From Ruminococcaceae bacterium UBA7212 (lineage in GTDB: Bacteria > Bacillota > Clostridia > Oscillospirales > Acutalibacteraceae), in assembly GCA_002490525.1 (NCBI GenBank), contig DKUE01000039.1, positions 17,893 to 81,892 of the forward strand: a DNA stretch of 64,000 nucleotides, read 5' to 3'. Position 1 is the first letter of the stretch. Each line of letters opens with the position of its first letter. Below the pieces are notes generated by a model that was not told the origin of the DNA, did no database searches, and was given only the letters and a program-made list of their open reading frames with translations. The position numbers and the translations under genes were made by a program. Positions 34,647 through 42,444 of the stretch are shown piece by piece.

Positions 34647-34880
34647 TTTTTAGTTTTTGCCGTCGCAGGCGTAACACTGACCGTCGGTACACCGTGCGGT
34701 TATCTGCTCAGCATTATGCTGTACCGTACAGGCGCATTCTATATGGCATTTCGCTTCCCGACGGGCTTTGCACTTGCCTATACAGGCGTACTGACCGTGA
34801 TACCGATTCTGATTTCTGTGCTTTCTATGCACGGTTTTTCAAAAGAATCACTGACAGAACGGTTAAAGGGCGCAGAATAA
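34647..34880 (+). pseudogene. C-terminal fragment of an FtsX-like ABC permease
   Basis: An open frame ending TAA at 34880 encodes about 78 residues with two hydrophobic helices and a closing ISVLSMHGFSKESLTERLKG. The SxxSLxERL tail after the last helix is typical of FtsX-like (MacB-type) permeases. There is no start codon with a ribosome site. The reading begins where the recombinase fragment on the other strand ends, so the front of the gene appears to have been lost to an insertion or deletion. Confidence 0.6.
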
Positions 34881-34896
34881 CAAATACCGGGTATAT

Positions 34897-34933
34897 AAAA
34901 GCCCTTCGAAACATGAAACTCCGAAGGGCTTTT
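34897..34933. terminator. Bidirectional terminator before proC
   Basis: AAAAGCCCTTCG and CGAAGGGCTTTT pair in a 12-bp perfect stem between convergent reading directions. Confidence 0.85.
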
Positions 34934-34953
34934 AAAGTATCTATGGTATTGTC

Positions 34954-35751
34954 TTACAGCCGTTTATCCTTATCCAGTGCAGCTTCCACTGCGCGAGTAA
35001 CGGCGGCGTCCAAGCCATCCGCCTGCAAAGAGGATACGCCCTCAATGGTAGTACCGCCGGGAGAACAGACACGGTCCACCAGTTCCCACGGGTGCGTACC
35101 GCTTTCCAAAATCTGTTTCGCGCTGCCGTAAACGGTCTGCGCGGCAATTTGCAGGGCTTCCGCCTTCTGCATACCGTTTTTTACACCTGCGCGCGCCAAT
35201 GCGTCAATGAACATATAGCTGTATGCAGGCGCACAGCCTGCCAAAACGCCGAACAGCGGGAAAGCACTCTCCGAAAGACACATCACCTTACCGAATGCCC
35301 CGCAAAGCTTTTCGGTCAATGCTTTTTGTACTTCCGTTACACGGGCATTAAAGCAATAGGCAGTCATCGCCTCGCCAACCGTGGCATTGATATTCGGCAT
35401 GACGCGCACCACCGCCGCCGAATACGGCAACAGATTCTCAATAAATTCTATGGTTTTCCCTGCAGCAATGGAAATCACCAACGGGTCTTTCTCTTGCAAA
35501 GCGGTACCGATGGACGGCAGAAGCGTCGAAAACACATTGGGTTTCACTGCCAGCACCACCGCGTCGGACAGCGCAATCAATTCCGCAGGCGTTCCCGCAG
35601 TCAAAATCCCCAATTTTTCTTTTAATGCCTCTGCCTTTTGCAAGTTCACATCATAGGCGCAAATGTCCGCCGCCCGGAAGGTATCCGAACGCACCGCGCC
35701 CTCGATAATCGCGGACGCCATATTGCCCGCGCCGATAAAGCCGATTTTCAC
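34954..35751 (-). CDS. proC: Pyrroline-5-carboxylate reductase
   Basis: ProC carries out the last step of proline synthesis. The 265-residue enzyme starts KIGFIGAGNMASAIIEG (dinucleotide-binding loop) and has VVLAVKP, VRVMPNINATVGEAMTAY and the C-terminal signature region HPWELVDRVCSPGGTTIEG. The frame is open further upstream to 35889, overlapping mscL. The GTG at 35751 has GAAAGGA about 9 bases before it and gives the family's normal length. Confidence 0.96.
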   Translation of the reverse strand: MKIGFIGAGNMASAIIEGAVRSDTFRAADICAYDVNLQKAEALKEKLGILTAGTPAELIALSDAVVLAVKPNVFSTLLPSIGTALQEKDPLVISIAAGKTIEFIENLLPYSAAVVRVMPNINATVGEAMTAYCFNARVTEVQKALTEKLCGAFGKVMCLSESAFPLFGVLAGCAPAYSYMFIDALARAGVKNGMQKAEALQIAAQTVYGSAKQILESGTHPWELVDRVCSPGGTTIEGVSSLQADGLDAAVTRAVEAALDKDKRL

Positions 35752-35778
35752 AAAAACATATCCTTTCCGAATAAATTC

Positions 35779-35804
35779 TGCGCACGCTAAAACAAGCGTG
35801 CGCA
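35779..35804 (-). terminator. Hairpin between mscL and proC
   Basis: TGCGCACGCT and AGCGTGCGCA form a perfect stem between mscL and proC, with only a weak T-rich stretch after it on the minus strand. Confidence 0.5.
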
Positions 35805-35816
35805 AAATACAGTTTC

Positions 35817-36284
35817 TTATTCTACGTCCGAAGTGCAGTGCGGACATTTGGTTGCCGCAATATCGATTTCCGATTTGCAGTACGGGCATACTTTGGTTGT
35901 CGGCACGGCAGGCTCTTCAGGCTTTTCCTTCTTCAGCTTGTCAGACACCGTGTTAATGATTTTAATAAACACAAAAATCACAAACGCCATGATCAGGAAA
36001 TCCAGTGCTGTACCGATAAATGTACCGTAGTTGAGGGTAGCCACCCCAGCCGCTTTTGCATCCGCCGCCGTGGCAAACTCCCCTTCGCCGAGCACCAGAA
36101 ACCAGTTGTTGAAATCCACCCCGCCCGTGATTAAACTAATCAACGGCATCACAATGTCGTTCACCAGTGAATTGACGATTTTCTGAAATGCGCCGCCGAT
36201 AATTACACCGACTGCAAGGTCAATCACGTTGCCGCGCATGATGAATTTTTTAAATTCTGCAATAAATCCTTTTCCTTTTGCCAT
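35817..36284 (-). CDS. mscL: Large-conductance mechanosensitive channel with C-terminal zinc ribbon
   Basis: The 155-residue protein has the MscL core: N-terminal amphipathic helix FIAEFKKFIMRGNVIDLAVGVIIGGAF, first pore helix, periplasmic loop, second helix (LDFLIMAFVIFVFIKIIN), and the cytoplasmic helix KLKKEKPEEP. It then carries an added treble-clef type ribbon with CPYC and CPHC pairs in the last 25 residues. MscL opens on membrane tension to release solutes during osmotic downshock. The ribbon is extra to the textbook protein and may bind zinc. The ATG at 36284 has GGGTGAG before it. Confidence 0.96.
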   Translation of the reverse strand: MAKGKGFIAEFKKFIMRGNVIDLAVGVIIGGAFQKIVNSLVNDIVMPLISLITGGVDFNNWFLVLGEGEFATAADAKAAGVATLNYGTFIGTALDFLIMAFVIFVFIKIINTVSDKLKKEKPEEPAVPTTKVCPYCKSEIDIAATKCPHCTSDVE

Positions 36285-36340
36285 AATTCTCACCCGTTTT
36301 CCAAATTTTGAAATATTGTATCATAGATATAAAAAGTTTG

Positions 36341-37219
36341 TCAAACCCCTGAAAGGTCAAAATTCGGAATATAGCAGGCATCCGCCGCCGTGCGTTCCTG
36401 CATAAAACCGTTGTGAAAGCCCAGCCGCCAAAATTCGTCAATCACCTTTTGATATTCAGCGGTTGTTAAACGGCGGTTTAATTCCTTTTGCGGATAGGTT
36501 CTGCCGCAGGGCGTATACTGGCTCATCAGACTGATATAGGTATCCTCGCTGAGATTTTGCCGAATCCACCGAAGAATATTTTTCGAATCCTCTGTCTGCT
36601 TCGGCAAAACCAAATGCCGCACAAGAAGCCCTGACTGCATCATACCGTTTGCATCGAAAACATCTGAAACCTGTGCACGCATTTCCAAAATCGCCTCTTT
36701 TACCGCTTCGGGATAGTCCGCCGCTCCGGAATAGCTTTTCGCAAGTTCGGCATCAAAATATTTAAAATCAGGCAGATAAATATCCACAAGCCCGCGAAGC
36801 ATGCGCAGAGATTCCACCGAATCATACCCGCCGCTGTTATACACTACCGGGATTTTCGGCTTGTATTCGCGCAGTACATCCGCCAAAAACGTTGTAAAGT
36901 GCGTGGGGTTTACAAGGTTTATGTTGTGCGCGCCCTTTGCTTCCAATTCTTGCATAATTTCGATGAAGCGCGCTTTGCTTACAGGCTTGCCGACCGTGCC
37001 GCGACTGATTTCGAAATTCTGGCAAAACACACAGCGCAGGGAACAGCCCGAAAAGAAAATTGCACCCGAGCCGTTTTTGCCGCTGATGGGCGGCTCCTCC
37101 CAAAAATGCAGTTCAGCACGTGCCAACACAGGGTTACAGGGCATGCGGCAGACACCTGCAGACGCTGTATTTTCCGTTCTTTCTGTACCGCAACGGCGCG
37201 GACAGGCTGTACAAATCAT
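36341..37219 (-). CDS. Radical SAM protein (COG1313, PflA-like)
   Basis: The 292-residue protein has the radical SAM cluster motif in FSGCSLRCVFCQNFEIS (CxxxCxxC). Preceding cysteines in CTACPRRCGTER and GVCRMP may hold a further metal site. It resembles the PflX-like COG1313 group related to pyruvate formate-lyase activating enzymes, for which the target protein is not known. It lies 15 bases after the GH27 gene and has GGAGT before its ATG. A specific activity cannot be assigned. Confidence 0.9.
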   Translation of the reverse strand: MICTACPRRCGTERTENTASAGVCRMPCNPVLARAELHFWEEPPISGKNGSGAIFFSGCSLRCVFCQNFEISRGTVGKPVSKARFIEIMQELEAKGAHNINLVNPTHFTTFLADVLREYKPKIPVVYNSGGYDSVESLRMLRGLVDIYLPDFKYFDAELAKSYSGAADYPEAVKEAILEMRAQVSDVFDANGMMQSGLLVRHLVLPKQTEDSKNILRWIRQNLSEDTYISLMSQYTPCGRTYPQKELNRRLTTAEYQKVIDEFWRLGFHNGFMQERTAADACYIPNFDLSGV

Positions 37220-37234
37220 AGAGACTCCTTGGAT

Positions 37235-38956
37235 TTAATTCGCTTTTACACGGTAAACCTTTACACCGTGTGCAGGCACTACGGCAGACAGCATATCCAA
37301 AGTGTCTGTAACATTCTTGTCCCAGAGGTCTGTACACGCATATTTTTCTGCACTCGGCAGTCCTGCAAACGCAAGATTGGACAACGCGCGCAAAGAAGTA
37401 CCGATTTGTATTTCCTTCGGTCCTTTGTTAAACAGGCAAACAGCCACCTCACCGCCGACCAGCGGTTTTACGAGCACATCATAAATGCCTGTTGTTTTAA
37501 TGCGGCGGCAGGGCACACATTTCTCATCCTGGTCCACGGCAATTAAATCGGTATTTTTCAGGATTTGCAGTACCGGGTGCTCCGTATCCGCTGTACCGTC
37601 GGCACGCATAAAGCTGCGCAGGTCATTCCCGAGAATCAAAGGTGACGCCATCATGCACCACAAAGTAAAATGTGATTTATTTTCTTCAACGGTCAGCTTG
37701 CCGTTGCCGACTTCCAGCATGTCAGGGTCGTTATAACCGCCGACACACGCATGCTTGTAAAGCCGCACATTGGCTTCGTAAATGCCGACAATTGAAGCCC
37801 AGTTCGCCTGAATGTCGGGGGTCGTACGCCAAAGGTTGCCCGCTTCGCTGCCCCAGCGCCAAGGCTTGTTCCTGCCCCATTCGCAAATGGAAAACACAAT
37901 CGGCTTTTCAGGCACGCCGTTTTTCTCGGCATATTGCTTTGTAGCTCGCTTCAGCTCTTTGCCCATTGCAATGTACTGTGCGGCAGCGCTGTCCATTTTA
38001 GAGGCAATCGGATTGCGCAGTTCAATCGTATTGTCGCCCGCTTCCAAATGTATCATAACCTGCGTTCTGCCGCCGCGCGGGTTAAACGCTTGGGTCGGCG
38101 GAAATACAACGGGGTATTCGTCTTTGCCGTTGACCGTTGCGACCAAATATTTCTCCGTATTTCCCTCTTTATGCACCAAGAAAGTCAGGACATACTCCCC
38201 GGCTTTCGGAACGTTCACAAAGCTGAATTTGACGGAACCGAGATTGCTGTCCAAACGGGTGACATAGGAATCGTCCTCTGTCGTAACGATTTTTGCCGCA
38301 CCGTACAATTCCGCATTTTCCGCCGCCAAAGAAATTTCTTCCGTCAAATCCCCGCCCCCGATTAAAATGCCTTCAAGCCAAGGCGCTTTTGTCGGGATAT
38401 ACTGATGATGACAGAAATCGTATTTAAAGTATTCAATGCCCCACTCGGCAAAGGTTTCCGCATCGATACGCTCATGCCCGAGCGAAGCAGGTAAATCCTC
38501 GCAGGTCAGCGTGCCGTTGGAAGAATAAATCCCTGCTTTAAAGCCTTTTTCGTTTAAGTTGCGGACAAGGGCGGGGATCCCCGACGGAAACGTTGTCAAA
38601 TCGCCCTGCAATTTACCGTTTTTGTCACGCAGAGAGCTTTGCCAGCAATCGTCTAAATTCACATAATTATAACCTGCGTCCAAAAGCCCGGTGGCTTTCA
38701 TGGCATCGGCGGTTTCCAAAATCAAATTTTCATCAATATGATTATGGAAAGTGTTCCAGCTTGACCAGCCCATCGGGGGCTTGAGCGCCGCACCGTTGTT
38801 GTAGGGTGCACTTGCTTTCACATGCACACCTGTACGCGCGACTGCCTTTTTTATCTCGCAAACCGGGCAGATGTTTTTCTTTTTCAGCACGGCAGCACCT
38901 GCCGCCGCTGCACCTACCGCCAGCGTAACTGCGGCGGGAATGATTTTTTCAAGCAT
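37235..38956 (-). CDS. GH27 alpha-galactosidase-type enzyme with an inserted beta-sandwich domain
   Basis: The catalytic barrel shows MGWSSWNTF (about 62-70), the nucleophile Asp180 in YFKYDFC, the acid/base Asp381 in LWRTTPDIQ, and GGYNDPDMLEVGN. Between YFKYDFC and the SICEWG strand lie about 145 extra residues (about 195-340). Their alternating-strand pattern (SVKFSFVNVPKAGEYVLTF, QVMIHLEAGDNTIELRN) is that of a CBM35/CBM6-like sugar-binding module. The 573-residue chain begins with a hydrophobic anchor (about 5-24), so it is probably outside the membrane. GH27 includes alpha-galactosidases, alpha-N-acetylgalactosaminidases and isomalto-dextranases, so the substrate is not certain. galE lies elsewhere in the window. 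Confidence 0.9.
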   Translation of the reverse strand: MLEKIIPAAVTLAVGAAAAGAAVLKKKNICPVCEIKKAVARTGVHVKASAPYNNGAALKPPMGWSSWNTFHNHIDENLILETADAMKATGLLDAGYNYVNLDDCWQSSLRDKNGKLQGDLTTFPSGIPALVRNLNEKGFKAGIYSSNGTLTCEDLPASLGHERIDAETFAEWGIEYFKYDFCHHQYIPTKAPWLEGILIGGGDLTEEISLAAENAELYGAAKIVTTEDDSYVTRLDSNLGSVKFSFVNVPKAGEYVLTFLVHKEGNTEKYLVATVNGKDEYPVVFPPTQAFNPRGGRTQVMIHLEAGDNTIELRNPIASKMDSAAAQYIAMGKELKRATKQYAEKNGVPEKPIVFSICEWGRNKPWRWGSEAGNLWRTTPDIQANWASIVGIYEANVRLYKHACVGGYNDPDMLEVGNGKLTVEENKSHFTLWCMMASPLILGNDLRSFMRADGTADTEHPVLQILKNTDLIAVDQDEKCVPCRRIKTTGIYDVLVKPLVGGEVAVCLFNKGPKEIQIGTSLRALSNLAFAGLPSAEKYACTDLWDKNVTDTLDMLSAVVPAHGVKVYRVKAN

Positions 38957-38991
38957 TGCAATAACCTCTCTCGTATCGTATTGTAAAATAC

Positions 38992-39028
38992 AAAAAGAGG
39001 GCAGGCGTCCCGCCTGTCCTCTCTTTTT
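38992..39028. terminator. Terminator after ispH-rpsA
   Basis: AAAAAGAGGGCAGGCG pairs with CGCCTGTCCTCTCTTTTT (one mismatch). On the minus strand it ends in CTCTTTTTG, and A/T runs lie on both sides. Confidence 0.8.
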
Positions 39029-39064
39029 CTGTGCCTTTTTCGGCGGAGTTTTGGGTTCTATAAC

Positions 39065-41101
39065 TTATTCTTCCGTTGTTTCTGCCGCAGCCGCCGATTC
39101 ATCAATGGAAACGGGCTCACTGTCCGCAGTATCAGCAACCGGCGCATCCAAAAGTGCTTTCATGGAAAGGCTGACACGTTTTTTGTCGAAGTCTACGTCC
39201 AAAATCTTTACGTCAACTTCATCGCCGACCTTCAGCACCTCTGCCGGGTTACCGATATGGCTGTGGGAAATTTCAGAAATGTGAATCAAACCGTCAATCC
39301 CCGGAATCACCGATGCAAACGCACCGAAGGTGGTAAGACCCACGATTTTCGCCTTTACAGCCGAGCCGATGGGATAATCTCTCTTGAGGATTTCCCACGG
39401 ATTGTCCTCAATTTTCTTGTAACCGAGCGAAATCTTCTTGTTTTCACGGTCCAGACCCTTTATGTAGACCTCAACGGTATCGCCGACCTTCACAACATCC
39501 GACGGATGCTTGATACGGCTCCAAGAAAGCTCGGAAATGTGCACCATGCCGTCTACGCCGCCGATGTCCACAAACGCACCGTAGCTTGTAAGCGAACGGA
39601 CGGTACCTGTATAGGTCTGCCCTTCCTCAGCCTGCGCCCAGAAAGCTTCTTCTGCCGCCGCACGTGCATCTTTGTATGCCGCTCGGATAGAGCCAACCAC
39701 TCTTTTTCTTCTTCTGTCCACTTCAATGATTTTGAAGGAAACTGTCTTGCCGACCATTTCTTCCAAAGAATCACTGCGGCTGATTTTGGAAAGCGATGCA
39801 GGCACGAACACACGAATGCCGTTGTACTGCACAAACAGACCTTTGCCGTCACCGACAACGCCTGTAACCTTGCCTTCGACTGCCTCTTCATTTTCTTCGG
39901 ACAGCTCGTCCCAAGCTTTAATTGCATCGTAACGTCTCTTAGAAAGGGCAACGGTGCCTTCCATATCGTTTGTCTTCATGATGATGAGGTTGAGCTCATC
40001 GCCGATTTTTACTTCCGCAGTCATATCTGCGGTGGGGTCGCTGCTGTACTCTGCGGCGGAAATATAGCCTGTGTGCTTTCTGCCGGTGATTTCAACCTGA
40101 ATCTCGGAAGGCGTTACCGCGACAACGCGGCCAACGACCTTCTGGTCAGAGCTTGTGTCTATATATTCTTCAAGCATATCGGCAAAGCTGGTTGCTTCAG
40201 AAGACATTGCAGACTCCTCCTTTTCAACTAATTCTGCCTGTGTTTGCGTAAGATTTTCGGACATTGTTTTTAGTACCTCCTTAATAATACTGTCCGGTGT
40301 AGATGCACCGGCAGTAACGCCGACTGACGGAAAACGGGACAGGTCAATGCCATTTAACTCCTGTGCCGTTTCAATCAGAAAGGTTGGACAGTTTTCGGCG
40401 CAAACCGCTTTGAGCTTTGCGGTATTGGAGCTTTGCCGCCCGCCGATGATGAGCATCGCATCGTTCTCAAGCGACAACCGCCGCGCTTCTGCCTGTCTTT
40501 CCTCAGTCGCACTACATATTGTATCAAAAATTACGGCGTTTGTATATACCATTTTTATTTTTTTTACACATTTTTTAAAGGAATTTGTACTGAAAGTCGT
40601 TTGCGCAACCACAATTAAGCCGTTTTTGTCCAAATCAGGATAAGTTTCCAGTAAAGAAAGCAGCTCCGCATAAGTATTAAATACAAAGGATTGACCATTG
40701 CAAAAGCTACGAATTCCAATCACTTCGGGGTGTGTTTTGTCCCCCGCTATCAGCGTCACATTTTCTTTTGCAGAATGTTCACGGACAATTTTGTGGATTT
40801 TCGTAACAAACGGACAGGTCGCATTGCAGAACGGTGCGCCTGACTGCTCTACCTGTGCAAGCGTTTCTTTCGGTACGCCGTGCGTACGGATAACCAACGT
40901 TTCGCCGTTGTCACATTCCGCAGGGCTCTCAATGACACGCACGCCGTGCCGTTCAAAATGCCCGATGACCTGCGGATTGTGGATAATCGGGCCCAAAGTG
41001 CAGGCGCACGTACCCGCCTCGACCATATTTTCAAGCATTTGCACCGCACGGTTCACACCGAAGCAAAAACCCGCAGTTTTGGCAAGTGTTATTTTTTGCA
41101 A
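39065..41101 (-). CDS. ispH-rpsA: IspH (HMBPP reductase) fused to ribosomal protein S1
   Basis: Residues 1 to about 285 are IspH, the [4Fe-4S] enzyme that makes IPP and DMAPP. The cluster cysteines lie in AGFCFGVNRA, NATCPFV and DTICSATEERQ. After a short acidic linker, four S1 (OB-fold) repeats follow from about 320 to 650; GAFVDIGGVDGMVHISELSW is the clearest. An acidic tail completes the 678 residues. Such fusions are known in Clostridia. The start is probably the TTG at 41101 with GGGAGGAAGG before it, overlapping the plsC end by 13 bases. The cmk-plsC-ispH-rpsA order is conserved in many Firmicutes. Confidence 0.96.
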   Translation of the reverse strand: MQKITLAKTAGFCFGVNRAVQMLENMVEAGTCACTLGPIIHNPQVIGHFERHGVRVIESPAECDNGETLVIRTHGVPKETLAQVEQSGAPFCNATCPFVTKIHKIVREHSAKENVTLIAGDKTHPEVIGIRSFCNGQSFVFNTYAELLSLLETYPDLDKNGLIVVAQTTFSTNSFKKCVKKIKMVYTNAVIFDTICSATEERQAEARRLSLENDAMLIIGGRQSSNTAKLKAVCAENCPTFLIETAQELNGIDLSRFPSVGVTAGASTPDSIIKEVLKTMSENLTQTQAELVEKEESAMSSEATSFADMLEEYIDTSSDQKVVGRVVAVTPSEIQVEITGRKHTGYISAAEYSSDPTADMTAEVKIGDELNLIIMKTNDMEGTVALSKRRYDAIKAWDELSEENEEAVEGKVTGVVGDGKGLFVQYNGIRVFVPASLSKISRSDSLEEMVGKTVSFKIIEVDRRRKRVVGSIRAAYKDARAAAEEAFWAQAEEGQTYTGTVRSLTSYGAFVDIGGVDGMVHISELSWSRIKHPSDVVKVGDTVEVYIKGLDRENKKISLGYKKIEDNPWEILKRDYPIGSAVKAKIVGLTTFGAFASVIPGIDGLIHISEISHSHIGNPAEVLKVGDEVDVKILDVDFDKKRVSLSMKALLDAPVADTADSEPVSIDESAAAAETTEE

Positions 41102-41733
41102 TGCCCTTCCTCCCAAAGCTTAGTGATTTCATCCATAATACGTCGGGACGCTTCCTTCAGCTCACGGGATTTGCCTTCTTCGGTAAAGCCGAATTCTTCA
41201 TTTTTGATAAGCGTGCCGAACCGAACCGTCAGCCGCGTGCCGCGTTTATATTCTTCATCGGTATAAATGGAAACAGGCAGTACATCCGCACCCGTCTGCT
41301 TCGCGATAAGCGCCACCCCCGATTTTGCCCGTTTCGGTGCATAATCCTCTGAACGCGTACCCTCCGGGAAGATCCCCAGCACCCAACCGTTTTGCAAAAT
41401 CTGTTCCGCATGCGTAATGGCTGTCATATCGCCCTTGCCGCGCACCACGGGGAAAGCATTCAAATGCGTAATAAAGATTCCAAGCGCTTTATTTTCGAAC
41501 AACTCTTCTTTTGCCATAAAATGAATCACCCGTTTGCCCGAACCTCCCAAAGCAATAGGGTCAAAGGAGCTTTGGTGGTTGCACGCCAAAATAAAGCCGC
41601 CCTTTTTCGGTATATTCTCCGTGCCGACATAGGTGCATTTCTGTACGGTTTTACACACCGCTTTTGCAAGCGGCGTAAGTACGGTGTACAGCTTATATTC
41701 CTTAACTTTTGAAAAATCGTAAAGTTCTGACAT
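41089..41733 (-). CDS. plsC: 1-acyl-sn-glycerol-3-phosphate acyltransferase
   Basis: The 214-residue membrane-associated acyltransferase makes phosphatidic acid. It has the catalytic HX4D as NHQSSFDP and the acceptor-binding FPEGTRSE, with the usual VRGKGD between them. The ATG has AGGAG about 11 bases before it. It lies between cmk (22-base gap) and ispH-rpsA (13-base overlap). Confidence 0.95.
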   Translation of the reverse strand: MSELYDFSKVKEYKLYTVLTPLAKAVCKTVQKCTYVGTENIPKKGGFILACNHQSSFDPIALGGSGKRVIHFMAKEELFENKALGIFITHLNAFPVVRGKGDMTAITHAEQILQNGWVLGIFPEGTRSEDYAPKRAKSGVALIAKQTGADVLPVSIYTDEEYKRGTRLTVRFGTLIKNEEFGFTEEGKSRELKEASRRIMDEITKLWEEGHCKK

Positions 41734-41755
41734 GGTTTTTGGTTCTCCTATGTAA

Positions 41756-42424
41756 TCAATCGGTTATCTTACTTTGCACAACAGAAATCACCTTTTCCAC
41801 AGACTCTTGGAGCGTCAGTGCGGTGGTGTCTACCAAAATGCTGTCGGCGGCAGGCTTTAAGGGGGCTACCGCACGGTGCGAATCATTATAATCACGCTGT
41901 TTCAAATCAGCGAGTACGTCCTTGAATGTATCCTGCGCACCCTTTTCCTGCAATTCCTTATAGCGCCGCATGGCGCGCGCCTCCGGCGAAGCGGTTAAAA
42001 AGATTTTCACCTGTGCCTCAGGCAATACAACCGTACCAATATCGCGTCCGTCCATAATACAGTCGTTAAGCTTTGCAATATTTCGCTGTAAATCAAATAA
42101 AAACTGCCGCACGCCGGGTACTGCGGAAACATCGGAAGCCGCCATACTCGCGGCAGGTGTACGGATTTCTTCCGAAACATCCTTGCCGTTTAAAAACACA
42201 TGCTGTATGTCGCCGATGAATTTCAGCTCTACGCAAATATCTGAAAGTGTCTGCGCCACTGCATCGGCATTTTTTGTATCCACGCCGCGGCGTAAAGCAT
42301 ATACGCCGACCGCACGGTACAGCGCACCTGTATCTACATAAATATAACCCAATGCCTTTGCTGCCGTACGGGCGATGGTGCTTTTTCCCGCTCCCGCAGG
42401 ACCGTCGATTGCTACGTTTATCAT
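41756..42424 (-). CDS. cmk: Cytidylate kinase
   Basis: The 222-residue kinase phosphorylates CMP and dCMP. The P-loop is in VAIDGPAGAGKSTIA, the CMP-binding region in YVDTGALYRAVG, and the conserved MDGRDIGTVVLPEA and SPEARAMRRYKE follow. The ATG at 42424 with AAAGGAA before it gives the normal length, although the frame stays open further upstream into the flavoprotein gene. Confidence 0.97.
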   Translation of the reverse strand: MINVAIDGPAGAGKSTIARTAAKALGYIYVDTGALYRAVGVYALRRGVDTKNADAVAQTLSDICVELKFIGDIQHVFLNGKDVSEEIRTPAASMAASDVSAVPGVRQFLFDLQRNIAKLNDCIMDGRDIGTVVLPEAQVKIFLTASPEARAMRRYKELQEKGAQDTFKDVLADLKQRDYNDSHRAVAPLKPAADSILVDTTALTLQESVEKVISVVQSKITD

Positions 42425-42444
42425 ATATTCTGTTCCTTTTTCTT

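Noticed and set aside
35752..35889. N-terminal extension of ProC
   Set aside because: The residues overlap mscL and do not resemble the start of any ProC; the GTG at 35751 begins directly at the dinucleotide-binding strand.
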